Part shown: positions 1 through 10,509 of the stretch, in pieces | Layout of the letters: each line of letters starts with the position of its first letter | Position numbering within the stretch: position 1 is the stretch's first letter | Assembly: GCA_016223165.1 (NCBI GenBank) | Contig: JACRPO010000021.1 | Location: 272,659 to 336,658, forward strand | DNA from: Burkholderiales bacterium | GTDB taxonomy: Bacteria > Pseudomonadota > Gammaproteobacteria > Burkholderiales > Burkholderiaceae_C | Direction of reading: 5' to 3' | DNA: 64,000 bases | The notes under the pieces: generated by a model | What the model saw: the letters and a program-made list of their open reading frames with translations, nothing else | What the model was told of the DNA's origin: nothing | The model's database searches: none | Program-made: the position numbers and the translations under genes

Positions 1-937
1 ACAGCACCATCGGAAAGACGATGGTCGAGAGCGTGAAGTAGCTGGCCAGGATGCGGAAGTAGACGATCTGGATGGCCAGCGTGCCGAAGCCGAACAGCAC
101 GGCGGCGAGCGCCGGGCGCAGCGGCATGTGGCCGCCGGCAGGCGCCGCCGCCGTGGCCCGGGCGCCTGCGTCGCCCCAAGGCGCCGCGGCGCCTGCATCG
201 CCCCAAGGCGCCGCGGCGCCGGCGCGGCGCAGGGCGGTCAGGGCAATCGCCGCCGCCACCCCGTTGAGCGCGGCCGCCGCGCGCGCCGAGCCGGTGAGGC
301 CGAAGGCCTCGATCAGCAGCAGGCCCGCCAGCACCGCGCCGACGGCCGCGCCGGCGATGTTCCAGCCGTACAGCCGGCCCACCGTGCGCCCCAGGTTGTC
401 CAGCCGCTGCTTGGCGACGTGCACGATGAGCGGCGTCGTCAGGCCCATGCCGATGATCGGAAAGGCCAGCAGCAGCAGGTTGAGGACGAAGTCGGCGGCC
501 AGGCTGTCGCCCTGGCCGAGCCTGCCATTGGCCGCGCGCAGCAGGCCGACCGAGACGAAGCCGTAGAGCGCGACGCCGGCCTCGATCGCGGCATAGGTGA
601 GGAGTGCCGCCCGCGGGGTGCCGCGCACGAGGTGGCGCGCCAGCTCCGAGCCGAGGCCGAGGCAGACCATGAAGATGGTCACCACCAGCACCATCGAGAT
701 CGCATCGGAGCCGATGACCTGGGTGAGCACGCGTTGCCACGCGACCTGGTAGATCAGCGCCGCCGCGCCGGACAGGCAGAGCGCGAGCGCGAATGCGGTC
801 GTCGACGCGGTCGTCGACGCGGTTGCCGGCGGGCAGGCCGACGTGGAGCCGGATGCGGACCTGCGCCGCATGCTCACCGATGCGCCTTCGGGCTGCGCAC
901 TCCGGTGTTCGCCGTTCGGGTGGCCGGGCGGGCTCAT
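1..937 (-). CDS. Spermidine-synthase-like polytopic membrane protein, 3' part missing
   Basis: The frame is open to the left window edge, so only the N-terminal ~312 residues are seen. After a low-complexity start there are repeated hydrophobic segments. The first, LSGAAALIYQVAWQRVL, followed by VIGSDAISMVLVVTIFM, is typical of the membrane half of fused MFS/spermidine-synthase proteins; the catalytic aminopropyltransferase-like half would lie outside the window. The chosen ATG at 937 lies just inside a 14-bp direct repeat (see 934-968). Between two membrane segments sits a duplicated 8-residue block (AAPWGDAG twice, about 167-225), which looks like a simple-sequence expansion. The substrate is unknown, and proteins of this architecture are often not true polyamine synthases. 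Assignment to the superfamily is fairly secure; specific function is not. Confidence 0.6.
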   Translation of the reverse strand, partial: MSPPGHPNGEHRSAQPEGASVSMRRRSASGSTSACPPATASTTASTTAFALALCLSGAAALIYQVAWQRVLTQVIGSDAISMVLVVTIFMVCLGLGSELARHLVRGTPRAALLTYAAIEAGVALYGFVSVGLLRAANGRLGQGDSLAADFVLNLLLLAFPIIGMGLTTPLIVHVAKQRLDNLGRTVGRLYGWNIAGAAVGAVLAGLLLIEAFGLTGSARAAAALNGVAAAIALTALRRAGAAAPWGDAGAAAPWGDAGARATAAAPAGGHMPLRPALAAVLFGFGTLAIQIVYFRILASYFTLSTIVFPMVL

Positions 938-968
938 GACCAGCTCATCACCGGTTCATGACCAGCTC
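934..968. repeat. 14-bp direct repeat between two minus-strand genes
   Basis: TCATGACCAGCTCA occurs twice, starting at about 934 and 956, spaced 22 bp. It covers the start codon of the leftmost gene and the stop codon of the hydrolase gene behind it. It could be a slippage duplication or a protein-binding site; nothing in the sequence decides this. Confidence 0.5.
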
Positions 969-1845
969 AGGACCCCAGCATCGCCAGCACCGCGGCCGCC
1001 GTCTCCTCGGGCCGCTCCATCGGGAAGAGGTGCGAGCCCTCCATCCACTTCCAGTGCGGCCCGGCCAGGCGGCGCACGAAGCCCAGGCCGAGCTGCCGGT
1101 TCTCGGCCGAACGCCGGCCGGCGATGAAGGCCGCCGGGCAGCGCAGCGGGTGGCGCTGCAGCAGCGCCGGCACATGGTGCGGCAGCGTGTTGTAGATGCG
1201 CGTCTCGATCTCGCGCTTGAAGGCGAGCGTCACGCCGCCGGTGTCGCCGGCGTCGCCGGCCCCATCGACCGCACGGGCCCCGTCGCCTTCATCGACTTCA
1301 TGGCCCAGGTCGGCCTCGAACCCGTGGTGCAGGTAGTCCTCCAGCACGCGCGGGTCCCAGCGCGCGAACATCGGCTTGCCGGCGAAGTGCTCGCGCACCG
1401 CCTGCAGCGAGGGCCAATGCGCGCGCCGCCGCGCCGAGGCCTTGCCCGGCCCGCCGCGGCGGATGAGGCCGCTCATCTTCAGCAGGCCGAAGGCCGGCGC
1501 ACGCCAGCCCGAGACGATGGGCGCGTCGAGCAGCACGACGCTGCTCACGAGCGCGGGCCTGCGGCTGGCGGCGAGCAGGCTCAGGTAGCCGCCCATCGAA
1601 TGCCCCACCAGGGCCACCGGCTGGCCCGCGGCCTCGCGCTCGATGAAGGCGATCAGCTCGTCGCGCAGGTGGCGCCAGCCGCTCGTCACCGGGTAGGCCG
1701 GGTCGTGCCCCAGTTTCTCGGGCGCCAGCACGCGCCAGCCGGCCCGGCGCCAGGCCTCGAACAGCACGCCATAGGTGCCGGCGGGGTAGCTGTTGGCGTG
1801 GCAGAAGACGAGCGTGCGGCCCGTGGTTCTCGATCGCGGCGCCAT
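967..1845 (-). CDS. Alpha/beta hydrolase
   Basis: A 292-residue cytoplasmic hydrolase. The nucleophile elbow reads GHSMGG after the strand QPVALV. The N-terminal LVFCHANSYPAGTYG is the usual first strand and oxyanion-hole region, and the late GSHLFPMERPEE supplies the expected histidine. The substrate cannot be told; esterases, lipases and haloalkane-type enzymes share this fold. An acidic Gly/Ala/Asp-rich insertion (about DEGDGARAVDGAGDAGDTGG) in the cap region looks like a recent simple-sequence expansion. The ATG at 1845 immediately abuts the 165-bp palindromic element, so its promoter and ribosome-binding site must lie within that element or upstream of it. The gene may be co-transcribed with the Anbu gene behind it. 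Confidence 0.75.
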   Translation of the reverse strand: MAPRSRTTGRTLVFCHANSYPAGTYGVLFEAWRRAGWRVLAPEKLGHDPAYPVTSGWRHLRDELIAFIEREAAGQPVALVGHSMGGYLSLLAASRRPALVSSVVLLDAPIVSGWRAPAFGLLKMSGLIRRGGPGKASARRRAHWPSLQAVREHFAGKPMFARWDPRVLEDYLHHGFEADLGHEVDEGDGARAVDGAGDAGDTGGVTLAFKREIETRIYNTLPHHVPALLQRHPLRCPAAFIAGRRSAENRQLGLGFVRRLAGPHWKWMEGSHLFPMERPEETAAAVLAMLGS

Positions 1846-2010
1846 CAGAGCCTGTGAATGAATCAGCCGCGCCCGAGCGGCGCGCCGGAAGGTGTCGGAT
1901 CTAGGCGCAAAGCGCAGCCATATCCGGTGATATGGGGAGCATTTGCAACGACGAGCCGGCGCCTTCTGGCGCGGCGAGCGGGGGCGGATGACTCGTTCAC
2001 AGGCTCTCAG
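1845..2010. repeat. 165-bp imperfect palindrome (MITE-like element)
   Basis: The two ends are inverted copies: the outermost 42 bp match at about 34 positions, including a perfect 12-bp core AGAGCCTGTGAA. The similarity continues inward to a central hairpin with arms CCATATC and GATATGG (1918-1935), so the whole stretch can fold on itself. It has no coding capacity. One end coincides with the stop codon of the Anbu gene and the other with the start codon of the hydrolase gene. It could be a non-autonomous transposon remnant, a dispersed palindromic repeat or an mRNA-level hairpin. No second copy was noticed in the window. Confidence 0.65.
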
Positions 2011-2837
2011 ACGATGCGTTCGCCGGGATGCGTGATCTTGCGCATCGGCTCGTAGCGCGCGCTCTTCACCATCAGCGGGTGCGTGGCGTCGCCGCCGTCC
2101 CAGCGCGGGTCGTCGATGCTCTCGAACACCTCGCGCAGGCGCTGGCCCCAGGTGCTGCGGATCATCTGGAAATACGGGTTGGCGTCGTCGATGCACACAT
2201 GCTCGTCGCTGGCGAAATGCCCTTCGCGATAGACGAGCAGGTCCAGCGGCGGGCCGACGCTGAGGTTGGACTTGAGCGTGCTGTCCATCGACACGAGCGC
2301 GCACTTGGCCGCTTCGTCCAGGCCCGTGGCCGGCGTCAGCACGCGGTCGAGGATGGGCTTGCCGTACTTGCTCTCGCCGACCTGGAAGAAGCAGGTCTCG
2401 CGCGTCGCCTCGATGAAGTTGCCGGCGCTGTAGACGAGGAAGAGGCGCATCGCCTCGCCCTTGATCTGGCCGCCGAAGATCATGCTGGCATTGAAGTCGA
2501 TGCCGCTGGCCTTCAGCGATGGGCCGTCCTGCTGGTAGACGCGGCGCACCGCGGCGCCGAGCACGCGTGCGGCGTCGAACATGCTGCTCGCATTCCAGAT
2601 CGTGACCGGCTCGTCGGTGGGGTGGGCGCCCTCGATCTTCTCCACCTGAAGCACCTCGCGCACGCTTTGGCTGATGCTGAGGTTGCCGGCCGAGAGCATG
2701 ACCATGAAGCGGTCGTCGCGCTTCTCGTAGATCATCATCTTGCGGAAGGTGCTGATCGCATCCAGGCCCGCGTTCGTGCGCGAGTCCGAGAGGAAGACGA
2801 GGCCGGCGTTGAGCTTGATGCCGACGCAGTAGGTCAT
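2007..2837 (-). CDS. Anbu-type bacterial proteasome homologue (COG3484 family)
   Basis: This 276-residue protein begins MTYCVGIKLNAGLVFLSDSR. Removal of Met would expose the N-terminal Thr expected of an Ntn-hydrolase peptidase. The early strand ending in SDSRTNAG and the following FRKMMIYEK are characteristic of proteasome-like beta folds. The family (Anbu, ancestral beta subunit) forms ring- or helix-like assemblies; its physiological substrate is unsettled. Anbu genes are known to be associated with transglutaminase-like, alpha-E and ATP-grasp genes, but none of these flanks this copy. The ATG at 2837 is preferred over upstream in-frame starts because it places Thr at position 2 and matches the family N-terminus. 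The stop codon touches the 165-bp palindrome, so the C-terminus may have been altered by its insertion. Confidence 0.8.
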   Translation of the reverse strand: MTYCVGIKLNAGLVFLSDSRTNAGLDAISTFRKMMIYEKRDDRFMVMLSAGNLSISQSVREVLQVEKIEGAHPTDEPVTIWNASSMFDAARVLGAAVRRVYQQDGPSLKASGIDFNASMIFGGQIKGEAMRLFLVYSAGNFIEATRETCFFQVGESKYGKPILDRVLTPATGLDEAAKCALVSMDSTLKSNLSVGPPLDLLVYREGHFASDEHVCIDDANPYFQMIRSTWGQRLREVFESIDDPRWDGGDATHPLMVKSARYEPMRKITHPGERIV

Positions 2838-3157
2838 GGGTGGGTTCCGTGAGGTTGCGGGCGTGCGTTCGGGTGATGGCGGCACGCGCATGTCGCCAGC
2901 CCACCACAGCCGCGGGAAAGTCCTGAGCACGGATGCTACCGGCCCGGCGCGTGCCGCAAGCACGCAATTGTCGCGGCCGCACGCAGCACTTCGTGCCTCG
3001 AGGCACGCGGTGACGAAGCGCGGCGGCGTGTCGCGCGGCACCGCGCGATCACCACCTATTGCAGCAGCGACATCGTCTGCCGCTGCCTAGATTGCCTGCA
3101 CATCAGACCGGCGCTCATGCGGCGCCGGCATCCAACCCTCTGTGCAGGAGTCTCCCC
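2838..3157. promoter_or_regulatory. 320-bp divergent intergenic region (Anbu / TonB receptor)
   Basis: No gene is seen here. It must hold the promoters of the Anbu gene (leftward) and the TonB receptor gene (rightward). A sigma70-like -10 box TAGATT lies at 3088-3093, about 65 bp before the receptor ATG. GCGACATCGTC at 3067-3077 resembles the direct repeats in front of the winged-helix regulator gene at 10482-11258. Confidence 0.4.
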
Positions 3158-6013
<2,856 letters not shown>

Positions 6014-6024
6014 CGCCGCTGCTG

Positions 6025-6058
6025 CGCCCCGCCCGGGCTGTCGCGTTCGGGCGGGGCG
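6025..6058. terminator. Hairpin between convergent genes, likely bidirectional terminator
   Basis: An 11-bp perfect GC-rich stem (CGCCCCGCCCG at 6025-6035 pairing with 6048-6058) with a 12-nt loop lies 11 bp after the receptor stop codon and before the 3' end of the minus-strand regulator gene. There is no clear T-run on either side, so termination efficiency is uncertain. Confidence 0.5.
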
Positions 6059-6076
6059 GATTCGCCGGCGCGCTCG

Positions 6077-6928
6077 TCAGGCCGCCTCGGCGCAAGGCAC
6101 GGCCAGCGCATAGCCGCTGCCGCGCACCGCCTCGACCTGCAGCTCGTGCACGGCCTCGTCGCGCAGCCGCTGCCGCAGCCGGTGCACGTGCACGCGCAGG
6201 CTGCGCGTCTGCAGCCGCTCGTGCTGCGGCAGCGCGGCCAGCAGATGCTCGGCCGGCACGATGTCGCCGGCCGCATCCATCAGGCAGCGCAGCAGCGCCG
6301 CCTGCGCATGCGTGAGGCGCACGCTGCGCGGCCCGCGCGTCAGCCGTTGCTGCGCGAACTGCAGTGACCAGCCGCCGGCCTGCAGCGGCCGGCCGGCGCC
6401 CAGGCCATCGGCGGGCTGCGCTGCTTCGACGGCCGCGATGCGCCGCCGCAGCAGCGCATGCAGGTGCGCCCGCAGCCTTCGCGGCGCGAGCGGGCGTGCC
6501 AGGTAGAGGTCGGCGCCGAGCTCGAGCGCGACGATCTCGTCCACCTCGTCGGCCTGCTCGGCGAGCACGATGAGCGGACAGCGGTGCGACGAGGCCAGCG
6601 TCTCGATGGCGCGCGCGGCACGGCCGTCGACGAGCGCGGCGTCGATGAGCACGGCGTCGAACCTCGCCAGCGTCGCGGCGCGCACGGCCTGTTCGGCGCC
6701 GGGCAGGCTGAGGCAACGCAGGCCCTCGCGCGCAAGCAGCGCGACGAGCGTGGTGTCGGGACGGATCGCCTCGCCGACGAAGAGCAGCAGCTGCGCCGGC
6801 GCGGCGGGGCTGCCCTCGGCCACGGCGGCCCCGGCCGGCCGCAGCACGCCCGGCAGCGAGAACGCCGCGGCCGCCGAGGCCGCCGGCGGAACGGGAGGAT
6901 GCGTCACGCGCTCGCTGCTGAAGTCCAT
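6077..6928 (-). CDS. OmpR-type winged-helix regulator with degenerate receiver domain
   Basis: A 283-residue protein. An Ala/Pro-rich N-terminus leads to a receiver-like domain (about 46-160), then a winged helix (about 185-278) with RSVRLTHAQAALLRCLM, RSLRVHVHRLRQRL and VRGSGYALA, typical of the OmpR/PhoB DNA-binding domain. The candidate phospho-acceptor Asp96 (FDAVLID) is kept. The usual acidic pair is replaced by Gly52-Glu53, and the conserved Lys before Pro is Arg145 (LARPL). Phosphorylation-dependent control is therefore doubtful. No histidine kinase gene is near. It is divergent from the MocR-like gene at 7036, with only 107 bp between, so it probably acts on that shared promoter. The ATG at 6928 is chosen; a TTG at 6997 would extend it without adding domain. 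Confidence 0.75.
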   Translation of the reverse strand: MDFSSERVTHPPVPPAASAAAAFSLPGVLRPAGAAVAEGSPAAPAQLLLFVGEAIRPDTTLVALLAREGLRCLSLPGAEQAVRAATLARFDAVLIDAALVDGRAARAIETLASSHRCPLIVLAEQADEVDEIVALELGADLYLARPLAPRRLRAHLHALLRRRIAAVEAAQPADGLGAGRPLQAGGWSLQFAQQRLTRGPRSVRLTHAQAALLRCLMDAAGDIVPAEHLLAALPQHERLQTRSLRVHVHRLRQRLRDEAVHELQVEAVRGSGYALAVPCAEAA

Positions 6929-6998
6929 GGCGCGGCCGATCTTCCGAGGCGCGCCCGCCCTCGGCAAGGACCATTGATCGACGCCCGTGCGTGCCAAT

Positions 6999-7028
6999 TT
7001 GGCTTGGCCCGCAACCGGCGCGCAGAAT
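6999..7028 (+). promoter_or_regulatory. Candidate sigma70-like promoter for the first MocR-like gene
   Basis: A -35-like TTGGCT (6999-7004) and a -10-like CAGAAT (7023-7028) are spaced 18 bp. The expected transcription start would fall at or just before the ATG at 7036, suggesting a leaderless or nearly leaderless mRNA; there is no Shine-Dalgarno sequence in front of that ATG. Confidence 0.4.
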
Positions 7029-7035
7029 GGCCCGC

Positions 7036-8736
7036 ATGGTGTCTGCTGCCGCTGCCGCTGCCGCGCCCAGCGGCTCTCGCGCAGCCGTGCCGGCGGGCTT
7101 TCTCGCGGCCCGCCCGCCGTCGGAGGCTGGCGCGCATCAGGAAGCCTCGGCGCGCACCTGGGTCTACCGGCACGTCTCCGCCGCCATCGTCGAGGGCCTG
7201 TTGTGGCCGGGGCTGCGGCTGCCCTCGGCGCGTGAACTGTCGCGCGCCTGGGGCGTGGCGCGCGGCGCCATCGACGAGGCGCTCATGCGCCTGGCGCGCG
7301 AGGGCCTGCTCGAGCGCCGCGTCGGGCGCGGCAGCTTCATCGCGCGCCGCCTGCCGCCGGGCATGGTGCGCGAGGTCAGCGGGCGCGCGGCGATCACGCG
7401 CCACGCCGGCGAGGCGCTGAATGCGCTGGCGCCGCTGCTGCGCATCGGAAAGCCGCCGGGGCAGGGGCCGCCCGACCTGCACCACGGTGCCACGGCGGCG
7501 CGGCCGCTCCTGGACCCGCGGGTGCCCGACACCGACCTCTTCCCGCTCGCCGCGTGGCGCCGCTGCATGGGCGCGGCGCACGCCGAGGCCGACCGCGCCA
7601 GCCTCTTCTACGGCCTGCCGGCCGGCTGGCCGGCGCTGCGCGAGGCCACGGCGCGCCACTTGGCGCTGACGCGCGCGCTCGAGTGCAGCGCCGAGCAGGT
7701 GATCATCCTCAACGGGCCGCTGCAGGCGCTCGATCTCGTCGTGCGCGTGCTGCTCGAGCCGGGCGACCCGGTGGTCGTCGAGCGGCCGGGCTACATGAGC
7801 ATCGCGCGCACCGTCGGCCTGCCGCCGCTGGACCTGCGCGGTGCGCCCGTCGACGACGAAGGCCTCGATGTCGAGGCGGCGCGGCGCGCGTGCCCGGCGC
7901 CTTCGCTCATCTACGTGCACCCCTTGCACCAGTACCCCACCGGCGCGCGCCTGTCGCCGGCGCGCCGCGCCGCGCTGCTGGCCTGGGCACGCGAGAGCCG
8001 GGCCTGGGTGATCGAAGGCGACCACGGCGGCGAGATCGTGCACGACGGCGCCGTGCCGCCGGCGCTGATGGGCAGGAGTGGCAACTTGCCGCCGGCGCTG
8101 GGCAGGAGTGCCCCTGCGCCGTCGGCGCGGACGATTGCGGCCCGGCCGTCGGCGCCGGCGGGCACCGGCGCCGCAACGGACGACGGCGGCCAGGTGCTCT
8201 TCCTGGGCACCTTCAACGGCGTCATGTTCCCTTCGCTGCGCCTGTCGTACCTCGTCGTGCCCGAGCGGCTGGTGCCGGCCTTCACGGCCGTGCGCGGCCT
8301 CTTCGGCGACCACCCGCCGCTGGCACCGCAGCAGGCGCTGGCCCGCTTCATCCAGGAGGGGCACCTGAACGCGCATCTGCGTCGCATGCGCGGCGTCTAC
8401 CGGCAGCGGCGCAACGCGGTGATCGCGGCCGTGGCGCGCCACCTGCCGGGCGGCGTGCGCCTCGGGCCGCTGCTCGGCGGCATGCACGGTTGCCTGCACC
8501 TGCCGGCCGGCTGCGCCGACGAGCCGCTCGTGCAGCGCCTGGGCGAAGCCGGCTTCGCCATCGAGATGCTCTCGGCCTATTCGTGGCCGCAGCCGGGCAC
8601 GAGCGGCCTCGTCTTCGGCTACGGCGCCGACGACGAGGCGCGCATCGACGCCGCGATGCAGCAGCTGGGGTTGTTCGTGCGCGAGGCGTTGGAGGAGCGG
8701 CCGGCGTCGCGGCCCGTCGCATCGCGCCGTGCCTGA
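7036..8736 (+). CDS. MocR-like GntR-aminotransferase regulator lacking the PLP lysine
   Basis: A 566-residue protein. A GntR-type winged helix (about 40-105: LPSARELSRAWGVARGAIDEAL) is joined to a fold-type-I aminotransferase-like domain (about 150-560). In MocR/PdxR regulators the cofactor lysine sits in a G-T-F-S-K motif; here the motif reads GTFNGVMFPSLRLSY, with Gly395 at the lysine position. The E-D-D-Y motif around the pyridine-binding Asp reads E-G-D-H (327-330). Other aminotransferase features remain (HPLHQYPTG, ERPGYMS). It probably does not bind PLP as a Schiff base, so its ligand is unknown. An inserted repeat (GRSGNLPPALGRSAPAP, about 347-365) looks like a small duplication. Upstream in-frame starts exist (ATG 7027, GTG 6991). 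It is in tandem with the paralogue at 8899. Confidence 0.8.
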   Translation: MVSAAAAAAAPSGSRAAVPAGFLAARPPSEAGAHQEASARTWVYRHVSAAIVEGLLWPGLRLPSARELSRAWGVARGAIDEALMRLAREGLLERRVGRGSFIARRLPPGMVREVSGRAAITRHAGEALNALAPLLRIGKPPGQGPPDLHHGATAARPLLDPRVPDTDLFPLAAWRRCMGAAHAEADRASLFYGLPAGWPALREATARHLALTRALECSAEQVIILNGPLQALDLVVRVLLEPGDPVVVERPGYMSIARTVGLPPLDLRGAPVDDEGLDVEAARRACPAPSLIYVHPLHQYPTGARLSPARRAALLAWARESRAWVIEGDHGGEIVHDGAVPPALMGRSGNLPPALGRSAPAPSARTIAARPSAPAGTGAATDDGGQVLFLGTFNGVMFPSLRLSYLVVPERLVPAFTAVRGLFGDHPPLAPQQALARFIQEGHLNAHLRRMRGVYRQRRNAVIAAVARHLPGGVRLGPLLGGMHGCLHLPAGCADEPLVQRLGEAGFAIEMLSAYSWPQPGTSGLVFGYGADDEARIDAAMQQLGLFVREALEERPASRPVASRRA

Positions 8737-8827
8737 TGACCGTGCATCGGTCCTTCGTCGCGCGGCGCGCACGGTGCGAACCCGGGCGGCCACACTGCGG
8801 GCCATGTCGCGGCCACGACGATCGCCG

Positions 8828-8881
8828 GCGCACCTGGCGCACCTGGCGCACCTGGCGCATCTGGCGCATCTGGCGCGCCTG
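8828..8881. repeat. Six tandem 9-bp repeats upstream of the second MocR-like gene
   Basis: The unit GCGCACCTG (variants GCGCATCTG, GCGCGCCTG) is repeated six times, end to end, in the 162-bp gap between the two MocR-like genes, 17 bp before the next start codon. Copy number could vary between strains and alter expression of the downstream gene. Confidence 0.8.
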
Positions 8882-8898
8882 TCGCGCAGGAGCACCCG

Positions 8899-10509
8899 GT
8901 GAGCAAGCCGGCCAGCGGCGCCTTCATCCAGCCCGTGCTGGAAGAGGGCGCCGTGCGCCCGGCGCCGCAGCGCGTGCGCGTCTACCGCGCCATCCGCGGC
9001 GCCATCGCCGCAGGCGCGCTCGCCCCGGGCGATCGCCTGCCCTCGGCGCGCCAGCTGGCCGCCGACTGGGGGCTGGCGCGCGGCGCCGTCGACGAGGCCT
9101 TCGCGCAGCTGCAACTTGAAGGGCTGATCCGCCGGCGCGTCGGTGACGGCACCTATGTCGAGCCGGCCGTGGCCGGAGTGCCCGGGTTGCGGCCGCCCGC
9201 ACCACCGCGCGAGCCGAGCGACCTCGCCCACCATGTGCTCGCGCAGGCCGCGCGCCTGGGCGCGGGCAGCGCGGGCAGCGCGGGCAGCGCGGGCGCCGGC
9301 GCCCCGACGCCGGTGCGGCTGGAGTGCAACTTCGTGCCGAAGCGGCCGCCGACGCTGCACCCGCGCGCCGTCGATCTCGACGGCTTCGCATTGCCCACCT
9401 GGCGCCGCCTGCTCCTGGCGGCGGCTTCCGAGGCGCGGCGCGACCTGCTCGGCCCGGTGCCTTCGGCGGGGCTGCCGGCGCTGCGCGAATCGGTGGCGCG
9501 CTACCTCGGCGTGATGCGTGGCGTGCCCTGCCGTGCCGAGCAGGTGCTCATCGTCGCCAGCCCCGGTGAGGGGCTGAACCTGCTCGTGCGCCTGCTGCTG
9601 CCGGCCTCGGGCTCGATGTGGGTGGAGGAGCCGACGCACCCTTCGCTGCCGAGCCTGCTCGAGAGCCTGGGGGCGCGCGTGAGCGCGGTGCCGCTCGACG
9701 CGCACGGCTTCGACGTCGCCGCGGCATGCCGGCGCGACCCCGGCGCGACGCTCGTCTACCTGCACCCGCTCGGCCAGTACCCGCTCGGCCGACGCACGAC
9801 GGTGGCGCGCGGCGACGAGCTCATCGAGTGGGCGCGCCGGCAGGGCCGCTGGATCGTCGAGGGCCACTTCAACGACGAGCTCTGGCCGCGCGAGGTGCAG
9901 CCACCGGCGCTGGCCCGGCGCGACAGCGAGCGCGTCTTCCTGCTCGGCACCTTCGAGAGCGTGATGTTCCCGTCGCTGCGCCTGGGCTACGTGGTCGTGC
10001 CGCCGGCGCTCGTGAAGCCGTTCGGCGAAGCGATCACGCTGTGGGGCCCGCGTGCGCCGGCGGCCACGCAGTGGGCGCTGGCCGAGTTCATCGACCGCGG
10101 CCACCTGCACCAGCGCATCGTGGCGCTGCGCGAGCGCTACGCCAAGCGGCGCAAGCGCGTGCAAAGCGGCCTCGTCGACCGTCTGCCGGCCGGCGTGCGC
10201 GCCGAGCCGCTGACGCCGGTGCCCACGGCCTGCCTGCATCTGCCCGAAGGGGCGAGCGACCTGGAGTGGCTGCGCCGCCTGCGCGCGCACGGCCTCGTGC
10301 TCGAGCCGCTGTCAGGCATGCACTGGAACTACCGCCCCGAGCCGCGCCCGCAGGGCCTGGTGCTCGGCTACGGCGACTGGAGCGATGCCGTGCTCGATGC
10401 GGCGCTCGCGCGCCTGGTGCAGGAACTGCGCGAGGGGCACCCGGGCCCCGGCGCGACGCAGCCCGCGTCAGCTTCAGGGCCCTACCAGCCGGTGGGCGAG
10501 AAGGCGTAG
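8899..10509 (+). CDS. Second MocR-like GntR-aminotransferase regulator lacking the PLP lysine
   Basis: A 536-residue paralogue of the preceding gene with the same two domains: winged helix at about 25-90 (LPSARQLAADWGLARGAVDEAF) and aminotransferase-like domain at about 135-515. The cofactor-lysine motif reads GTFESVMFPSLRLGY, with Ser354 at the lysine position. The E-D-D-Y motif reads E-G-H-F (321-324). Covalent PLP binding is therefore not expected. The linker contains a Gly-Ser-Ala repeat (GAGSAGSAGSAGAG) from a 9-bp DNA repeat. The GTG start at 8899 has AGGAG at 8888-8892. Its last 28 bp overlap the 3' end of the convergent winged-helix regulator gene, so the two mRNAs are complementary there. 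Probably co-regulated with its neighbour; it may act as a heterodimer with it (inference). Confidence 0.8.
   Translation: MSKPASGAFIQPVLEEGAVRPAPQRVRVYRAIRGAIAAGALAPGDRLPSARQLAADWGLARGAVDEAFAQLQLEGLIRRRVGDGTYVEPAVAGVPGLRPPAPPREPSDLAHHVLAQAARLGAGSAGSAGSAGAGAPTPVRLECNFVPKRPPTLHPRAVDLDGFALPTWRRLLLAAASEARRDLLGPVPSAGLPALRESVARYLGVMRGVPCRAEQVLIVASPGEGLNLLVRLLLPASGSMWVEEPTHPSLPSLLESLGARVSAVPLDAHGFDVAAACRRDPGATLVYLHPLGQYPLGRRTTVARGDELIEWARRQGRWIVEGHFNDELWPREVQPPALARRDSERVFLLGTFESVMFPSLRLGYVVVPPALVKPFGEAITLWGPRAPAATQWALAEFIDRGHLHQRIVALRERYAKRRKRVQSGLVDRLPAGVRAEPLTPVPTACLHLPEGASDLEWLRRLRAHGLVLEPLSGMHWNYRPEPRPQGLVLGYGDWSDAVLDAALARLVQELREGHPGPGATQPASASGPYQPVGEKA

Noticed and set aside
1845..2010. Complete insertion sequence
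   Set aside because: The terminal repeats are convincing, but there is no room for and no trace of a transposase gene, so it is at most a non-autonomous element.
6929..6997. TTG-initiated extension of the winged-helix regulator at 6077-6928
   Set aside because: The added 23 residues have no domain similarity and would overlap the promoter of the divergent gene; the ATG at 6928 is simpler.
8828..8881. CRISPR array
   Set aside because: The repeats are 9 bp, contiguous and without spacers, and there are no cas genes.
6904..10290. A very long open frame on the minus strand across both MocR-like genes
   Set aside because: Its translation is Arg/Ala/His-rich without any domain, and it lies opposite two genes with clear conserved motifs. 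Such frames arise from high third-position G+C.
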